From: Halocafeteria seosinensis
Lineage: Eukaryota > Sar > Bigyra > Bicosoecida
DNA: 51,557 nucleotides
Direction: 5' to 3'
Assembly (NCBI GenBank): GCA_001687465.1
Contig: LVLI01000550.1
Span: 1-51,557 of the forward strand
Shown here: positions 45,367-51,557 of the stretch, one piece after another
How the letters are laid out: each line of letters begins with the position of its first letter
How positions within the stretch are numbered: the stretch's first letter is position 1
Notes under the pieces: generated by a model
The model's input: only the letters and a program-made list of their open reading frames with translations
Database searches by the model: none
What the model was told of the DNA's origin: nothing
Position numbers and translations under genes: made by a program

Positions 45367-45930
45367 TCAAACAACATGTTGAAGCGGAGACGCCGACTTC
45401 AACATGGTCATGTCCGAGGCGAGAATACCACTTTCCGCGCGCTGAATGGCACGCACCCACTCTGGACCTCGATAATGCACCACCTCAGGATCCTGACGGG
45501 ACACACAGACACAATTACGAATTGATACCTCGTTGATGGAGAAGAAATGCCTGTTGGAGGGGATAGAGAAGTAGTTCGTGTGCGCGAAATCGCCACCAAG
45601 AACAGCCGCCCATGAACCCGCAACACGTTCACGGCGAACTTCACGCCTACACTTCCCGCAACGGGGTTCAATCAACGTGGTACAACGGCACTGTTTCTTA
45701 CTGAAATTCTCATGTTTCGCCTGGAACCAACAAACAACAGAGTGTTTGTATTGGCTCGCTCTTTCATGCGCGTTCCAGTGACGAACGGAGCAACCGGCAG
45801 TACGGAATCGTACTCCCTCAGCGAATTTCAATGGATTCAGGCATGTAGTTCCGGAGCAAGTCTCGAGGGAACGTCTGGATTCCGGAATGGGGCAGTGCGC
45901 TGACCAAGTGAGTCGATCGAGGAATTGCAT
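45367..45930 (-). CDS. Cysteine-rich hypothetical ORF
   Basis: A single uninterrupted frame of 187 codons runs from an ATG at 45930 (MQFLDRLTWSAHCP) to a stop at 45367. It contains at least ten cysteines, including CSGTTC, CRC and CGKC spaced like metal-binding or disulfide motifs (KKQCRCTTLIEPRCGKCRRE). The C-terminal half is less biased. No secretion signal is obvious, though upstream in-frame codons could add residues before the ATG. The length is more than expected by chance at this composition, so it may be real. I recognise no family and see no supporting splice sites. Confidence 0.4.
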   Translation of the reverse strand: MQFLDRLTWSAHCPIPESRRSLETCSGTTCLNPLKFAEGVRFRTAGCSVRHWNAHERASQYKHSVVCWFQAKHENFSKKQCRCTTLIEPRCGKCRREVRRERVAGSWAAVLGGDFAHTNYFSIPSNRHFFSINEVSIRNCVCVSRQDPEVVHYRGPEWVRAIQRAESGILASDMTMLKSASPLQHVV

Positions 45931-46386
45931 GGCTACGAAAGTATAGAGCACTTGTGCCCGATTCACGAGTTGTTGACGTGGACACAGCTGACTCCTGACT
46001 CCTGTAACGCCATAGATTCAAATTGATCATCCAATAAATGCGGTGCTCAATACTGTGGGGAGGAACTGTATCTTGTTAATTGATTCTTTATTCGATGCCT
46101 TCTGTATGTCAGTTCATACCCAATTACCCAGCCGAGTCAATGGTTCTACCAAACCTCGCCGTGGTTGGACACAAGAACGAAGACTTCGTTCACGCTGTTC
46201 CAGCTAATTTCCTAAATAAATAGGGAGTCCCAATGGTTAAGCTTTTTTGCTCGCCACCATAATGTAGCCCGATTGGGTCTGGGAATCTCACTTTTTTGGG
46301 GTCAGTGCGTCACCACACTGTATGTATGTAGCCAGCCTGCCAGCCACCACAGAAAAACAAAATCCAAAGTACCGATGAAAAATTGT

Positions 46387-46475
46387 TTTCTCCATGGAAG
46401 TTCCAATTTTTTTTCTCAGTCTACTTGATTCGACATTTTTTTTATTACTTTTTTCTTTTCTTCTTGGCTCAGCTT
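46387..46475 (+). promoter_or_regulatory. Pyrimidine-rich tract upstream of the helicase gene
   Basis: A strongly T/C-rich tract (runs of T at 46408-46415 and 46436-46453) lies 170-260 bp upstream of the DBP5-like start codon. It is followed by two copies of CTTGGCTCAG. It could be a promoter element, or the pyrimidine tract of an intron in the 5' UTR. The remaining gap, 45931-46646, holds nothing else identifiable. Confidence 0.35.
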
Positions 46476-46646
46476 GGCTCAGCAAGTTGGCTGTTGGTTC
46501 TAGCGACTTCTCTTGCCCTCACAGTTAGCATTCCAAAACGAGTTGTTCGGATTAGTCTACATTTATTGCTCAAGACCTTTTTGTTCGTTTCGTTAAGGTC
46601 TGTTTGGCTTGTTCAGTAGTCTTAATTCATCTTCTTCCTCTAAAAA

Positions 46647-48704
46647 ATGTCAAGCGAGGAGACTTCCACCACTGGAGCCGCGACGGCCGTGGCTGATGCC
46701 GGCGCCTCTGCCACCTCTACACCGGCACTGTTTGGTTCCAAGTTAAGTGCAAATGCACCCGCATTTAGTTGGGGTGATGCTACCACTAATGGGGACGATG
46801 AGGATGCTGAAGCAGCTCCTGACACGGAGGGAAACGAGACACTAGGTCGTAAGTCGCGGAAACCGGAGTATGCTTTTTTTTCCATTACCACCGAACAAGA
46901 TGATACAACGCTCTTCGCAGGCCATCGAGAAGAACTTGATCCGAATCAGGAGGAAGCCGAAGTAGTGGTTAAAGCTGAAAAAGTATGCTTCTGCTCCGAT
47001 GGAGTTGGTTGACGGCACGATACGTGAATAATCTCGTTTGAATGCAGAAGCCACCAGGGTTTGAAGAAGAGTTTACGAGTTCCAAGACATGGGAGTCGCT
47101 CAATATGTAGGCTTTGGTCTGGATGATTTTCACAGAAGTCCGTGTTTGAGTGGTATGGGCTTGGCATGCAGGTCTGAAAAGATAATTCAGGGTGTCTACA
47201 ACAAGGGTTGGGAGAAACCCAGCCGGATTCAAGCCGAGTCACTTCCTTATATTTTGAGCCCGTGAGTGCCTAGACCCAATTTTTGTAGTGCGAAGGGTAG
47301 CTCTTTTAAAGCGTGTTTCATTATTCAGTGAACGTCCAAATATTCGCGCACAAGCTAAGAATGGCAGCGGTAAAACAGGCTGCTTTGCCATTGGAATGCT
47401 CGAAGCTGTTGACCCGTCTAAAGACTGTGTTCAAGCTCTGAGCATGGCACCTACAAGAGAGCTCGCTAAGGAAACAGCAAAAGTGATACAGGAAATTGGA
47501 CAGTTTGCGGGAATCCGCGTGAGCTATGTTGTAGGGGGAACGCACTATGACAATAATATTACGGACCATGTCCTCGTAGCAACACCAGGAAAGTTGCTAA
47601 ACCTCTGCAAAAAGAGAATAATCAATTTGAAGACAGTGAAGGCCTTTGTCCTAGACGAAGCCGATGAATTTGTCGAGTCATTCTTGGGAAATATAACGGA
47701 AATCAAGCGATTTCTCCCGAAGGAAGTACAAGTGATGCTTTTCTCAGCCAGCTTTATGTGTCTTGACTCAGCTGACAAGAAAGCCGTACGTTTTCCGTAT
47801 ACTCGAAGGTCATCTTATTTACACTACCCGCCATTCTGTTTGCAGAAAAAATTTGCGGATAAGTTGTTGCGCGCTGAGGTCAAGCAACCCGTGGTGATTG
47901 AGGTCAAGAGCGACGAGGAGCTGAAACTCAAACATCTCACACAATTTCGTAAAGAAATATCGTCTCAAGGTGCTGATGAGTACACGGCTAAACTCAATTA
48001 TTTGCGGCAGTTGTTCCCTCAATTGGTTAGAATTGGCAAAACTATTATCTTTACGAACTATCGGAAGCGCGTTAGTTCAATTGTGAAGACTCTAGGCGAT
48101 GAAGGCTTTGCTGTAGGAGGTTCGTTCGCCGTTTGCGCTTTAAGGAAGGAACGGTTGTGTATAATGGTTGGTGTGTTGAACTGAATGTACAGGGATTGAC
48201 AGCAGCATGGAGCCCGCTAAAAGGGACGAAACGTTTAACGATTTTATGGCCGGCAGATCGAATGTAAGCAAGAGTGTATGGTATATTGTCGCTGTACCTG
48301 CTGGACGCTTTACCCGCTGTGAATGCAGAAACTTGTCTGCACTGATATGATGTCTAAGGGTATAGATGTACCCGGACTCATGCTTGTTATTAATTTTGAT
48401 GTGCCCTATGCGAAAGCAGATGTCAACGGGGTTGCTCGGCCGGTGAGTGTTTTTGTACTGGCGGTGGAGAATTGTGCTTCCAATTCATACCAGGAGTTTG
48501 GTGCAGAATACCGAAAGTTTCTTGCACAGATGTGGAAGAGTGGCGCGGAAAGGCACCACTGGCGGTGCTATAACCCTCCTATACGGAAGCAATGACGAGC
48601 AATCATACAACCAGCTCTGTAGTCGCTTCAATTATGTTCCCATTGAATTGCCTGATGACCTGGACGAGGTAGTCGAACTCATCGAGGAACGGCTTTCGTA
48701 TTAG
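46647..48704 (+). CDS. DBP5: DBP5/DDX19-like DEAD-box RNA helicase
   Basis: Eight exons keep phase: 46647-46982, 47048-47106, 47172-47261, 47329-47785, 47846-48119, 48193-48263, 48329-48442 and 48507-48704. They give 532 residues. A disordered acidic N-terminus precedes SSKTWESLNM and the Q motif GWEKPSRIQAESLPYIL. Motif I is AQAKNGSGKT, Ia APTRELAKE, Ib ATPGKLL, II DEAD (DEADEF), III SAS, then IIFTNY, CTDMMSKGIDVPG and motif VI HRCGRVARKG. The C-terminus LPDDLDEVVELIEERL is as in DBP5, which remodels mRNPs at the nuclear pore during mRNA export. SAS instead of SAT and a non-canonical motif VI are unusual, but both motif VI arginines remain. DBP5 is the best match by the Q-motif neighbourhood and C-terminus. 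Another DEAD-box subfamily is possible. Confidence 0.87.
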
Positions 48705-48751
48705 TGATTTATGCCTAAACCTGCTACAAACGGAAGCATTCTCTAACTTTG

Positions 48752-48757
48752 AATAAA
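48752..48757 (+). terminator. Candidate AATAAA polyadenylation signal
   Basis: AATAAA occurs 48 bp after the helicase stop codon, in the 84-bp gap between two convergent genes. Its position suits 3' end formation of the plus-strand helicase transcript. Whether this lineage uses AATAAA is not shown. Confidence 0.4.
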
Positions 48758-48788
48758 TACACTATGTTGTCATGAACGGACGCGCAAT

Positions 48789-51336
48789 TTAGTACGAGCG
48801 GTGTTTGCGCTGCTCAATCCAGGATATTGTGTGTTGCAGTACATCCGCAGCGATAGCTTCACGCTCGCGAAGCAAATCATGATGAGCCCCATCGTACTCT
48901 ATCAAATACTTGTCTTTGGAATTGCTGAGAGCTATTAGCCGACGAGAACCTAAGATGTGACACACGCGATCTGCTGTCCCATGCTGTATAAGCAAAGGAA
49001 ACTTGTATCTTCCAAGACACCCCTCAATGTGTGTAACAGCTTCTCTAATAGCTAAACCCTGAATGCCAGCAACGCACGAATACATATGAGCGACGATGTA
49101 TGTCGCAATTACAACGGCACTCTGGTAACTTACTGTTCCAATACGAAGCTTCCCACTATAAACAAGTGGGTCTTCTATTTCCTCTGCTAATCGTTCCTCT
49201 GATACAGATTCATGATAGCTCTTACCTCCAGAACCTTCAACGAAAGGAGCTCGAGAGAGTGGCGTTAAGTTCAATGCCTTACCCAAGGCTTCCACAAACC
49301 AATTTGGTGTGCTCTGTTCAGAAACGCTTATCAAGGGACTGTGCACAATTACCCCGCTAACCAAAGGTAAATCTGGTTCCGTTTCCTCATCCAGACCCTC
49401 GCAGTCCCTGCTACTTCCGTCGCTGAATTCCCCGTCGGAGGACGTTGAGGCGTTAGTCGATACTGAAGGGTCATCTTGAACCAAGGTTGACTTTGGATTT
49501 CCCGTTAATTCCACCATACTGGGTTTATGATAAATGGTCTGAAGAAACTGAGGGAGCTTCTCTTGGTTCTCTTTGTCATTAGCTTCTTCGCCTTCCGCAG
49601 GAATGAGATTAGTGTGGCCTACATCATCATCCTTGGTGGATGCTGATTCATATCGACTGATCGTAGCAAATTTTTTATAGTGATGTTCAATCTCTTCATC
49701 CGAAAGTTTATCTTTAGTGTCCTCAGTGTTTTGAGTTTCGTTACGATATGCGTCCTGAGTGCATAAGCGTGCAGCTTCTAGAGAAAGGTAACCTCCCAGT
49801 GAGTGGCCGAGATATATTATCGGAACGCCAGGATGCCGAGAACGACAGTATTTTGTGAATAAAACAAGATCCTCAACGCACTCCTGTACATCTTTGAAAT
49901 ATCCGTGCATTCCTTCGCTTCTACCGTGGCCTGTATAAGCAATCCGCCGCTTAACAACAACAAAAAGAAGCAAATTATACTAACCAGTCTTACCTCGGTG
50001 ATCTAAACCATATACTCCCATTGCATTGTTCGTCATCTCTCTAGCCCAGGGAGCGAACCTTCCCGCATGTTCGTGAAGGCCGTGGACGAATATGACGATA
50101 GCCTCCACTGATGCACTCTGAGACCCTCCAGTGGCAGCCCCTTTCCTGTAATGTTCTACGGCGATGTTTTCGCTGACTGGCCTTTCGCGTGGAAACCAAG
50201 CATGGTAGTGCAATGACGAACCGTCCTTCGTTCTGAAATGACCACGATGGTGTTTTACACCTGTGGCTCCCTTCAATTCTACAGGATTAAGTGGCTCTTT
50301 GTGCCTATCGTCAAGTTGAAGGCTTCCCAACGGAGGGAAGACTTTCGTCAAGAGAGTTTCCATTGTCCTCCGACGACTTCCACTCTTCCGTAAAGAAGTA
50401 TGCCCCTGTTTCTTGAAACGACGCTTTCGATAAAGTCTACTTCTATTGAATAGAACCGATACATGCGGTGTGGAGGGCGTCCAGGAGGGTCTTAGACTTC
50501 GTCGCTCCCTCCCTTTGCTACTGTGTCTCTGCTTCCACGCTCTTAATCGACTATCCACTTCCGAAAGGTACGTTTTCTCTTTGGATTCCCGCGATGAGGC
50601 TTTCTCAGCTATTTTGTCTGTAAGGATGAATACTTGTCAGAAAAACAAAAAAGCAAGGGTTATTCCGTCTCGTAATCAACTCGTCAACAGCATTTGCGTT
50701 TCCCCTGGCATATCTCCATACTGGTGATACTGACAAGAATCACTGACATTTTCTACAACACCTCTTTCCACTCTTGGCAACCCCCTCGCACCTCTGTAGT
50801 GTCTACACCGCACGTGACAGTTGAATGACGTGGTTTCAGAACCGTCGAACAAAGGTTTGGCTGTTTCCCGCACCCCAACCTCGAAGCGAAGGAATCTCGA
50901 CCTCTTCGAGATCGAGAGAGAGAGAGAGAGAAGGAGAGGGAGAGACAACTTCCCCTCTGAATGAAGTAGAGGGATTTTGCAACACCACGTGCGTAAGACA
51001 GTATTATCTTGCGGCGAGAATACCCAGTTGTCTAACCCTTTTGAGACACAACCGCATAAGTATTCGATGATTCATTGCCATTTCCGGATACAAGGAGAAA
51101 ATATAGTCAATTGATGAACACTTACTGCGAAACCCATTCAGTCTTCGACGCTGCACCGTTTGATGCCATTCTCTTGATGGTGAATTCCAACCATCACCTT
51201 TTCCAGAACTCGAGGAAAATGAGACACTTCCACATTGGATTCGGGCAGGCTGTGCTCGTGAGACGAGTAGACAAGGGTTGGTGGCATGAATAATGCTTGT
51301 GATTCGGCGAACGACATTGAAGAGCCGCGGGTCCAT
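48789..51336 (-). CDS. Monoglyceride-lipase-type alpha/beta hydrolase
   Basis: The core exons are 50617-49994, 49930-49134 and 49058-48789. The first exon is best taken as 51336-51126 (MDPRLFNVVRR, ending in a strong gtaagt donor), giving about 633 residues. An ATG exon at 50711-50681 has the same phase but a weak donor. Family motifs are VIFVHGLHEHAGRF (oxyanion region), GLDHRGHGRSEG split by an intron, nucleophile YLGHSLGGYLSLEAARL near residue 317, aspartate in LLIQHGTADRV near 569, and histidine in YDGAHHDLL near 603. The triad is complete. A disordered acidic insertion of about 130 residues sits after the nucleophile, in the lid position. The basic, Ser-rich N-terminus is long for the family. 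Likely substrates are monoacylglycerols or lysolipids. Intron 49059-49133 is stop-free and in frame. Confidence 0.85.
50914..50930. repeat. (GA)n microsatellite inside the hydrolase first intron
   Basis: A GA run is followed by imperfect GA-rich sequence to about 50946. In the preferred model it lies in the 508-nt first intron of the hydrolase gene. In the alternative start model it lies in the promoter. From 51337 to the window end I see no supported gene. Confidence 0.75.
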
Positions 51337-51557
51337 CCCCTTATCAAAGATCGAGAAGTCCGACTGTCCAAGTGAAAGTTAGCCGGTGATAGAGGATCCA
51401 ATCGCAGAACTCGAGTTATCTTGAGATCTACTGCAACAGTCTATGTCTAGGGCTTGTAAGGTACGAGTATACGCAGAGCTTCTGTTGACGCCTCAGCAAG
51501 GAGGATAGCTAAACCACTCTTCACTCTTAGATCATTTGATTGTGAAATCTTGGGGGG

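Noticed and set aside
1-51557. Search for tRNA, rRNA, CRISPR arrays, insertion sequences and telomeric repeats
   Set aside because: No cloverleaf, conserved rRNA core, regularly spaced repeat, transposase motif or telomere-like tandem repeat was recognised by eye. A tRNAscan/Infernal run would be decisive.

Overview
This window is nuclear DNA from a eukaryote. Most genes are interrupted by GT-AG introns of about 50-90 nt (a few near 500 nt), intergenic gaps are short, all three standard stop codons appear to end genes, and GC content looks intermediate. Families such as MSH5, a DBP5/DDX19 RNA helicase, TMEM97/EXPERA, a DDHD phospholipase and a PX-AGC kinase are purely eukaryotic. The compact layout and the unusual domain fusions fit a unicellular or algal protist. 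I cannot place the lineage further from sequence alone. I found no tRNA, rRNA, CRISPR array or intact transposon. Exon coordinates were worked out by hand from reading frame, phase and splice sites. They are reliable where a family is recognised and tentative elsewhere.

Layout. 1-1247: no convincing gene. 1248-5292 (-): MSH5, the meiotic MutS homologue. 5441-6165 (+): a possible small unidentified gene. 6475-10440 (-): a 1,295-residue coiled-coil protein, followed by a 1.3 kb gap with a duplicated exon fragment and two DNA dyads. 11750-14420 (+): a PX-domain AGC kinase. 14707-15630 (+): a TMEM97-like EXPERA protein in six exons, including a 21-nt microexon. 16159-21844 (+): a 1,683-residue protein with a receiver-like region, TPRs and two cyclic-nucleotide-binding domains. 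21885-29309 (-) and 29907-32964 (-): tandem paralogous armadillo-repeat proteins, the larger with a WW domain and both ending in a PH-like domain. 33403-36453 (-): a dysferlin-domain/DDHD phospholipase fusion. 36692-40387 (-): a reticulon-like membrane protein. 40656-42377 (-): a coiled-coil acidic protein. 42589-43600 (+): a histidine phosphatase. 43701-45017 (-): an unknown protein with a PP1-docking-like motif. 45367-45930 (-): a Cys-rich ORF. 46647-48704 (+): a DBP5-like helicase. 48789-51336 (-): a monoglyceride-lipase-type hydrolase.

Functionally this looks like an ordinary gene-dense chromosome segment rather than one operon-like system. Several neighbours share a lipid/ER-membrane or signalling theme: EXPERA, DDHD lipase, reticulon-like protein and monoglyceride-lipase-like hydrolase on one side, PX-AGC kinase and cyclic-nucleotide receptor on the other. 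The most novel items are the multidomain architectures, namely the dysferlin-DDHD fusion, the receiver/TPR/CNBD protein with a split second CNBD, and the ARM-WW-PH pair. Two stop-free introns with lengths divisible by three, lying inside hydrolase catalytic domains, are also notable.
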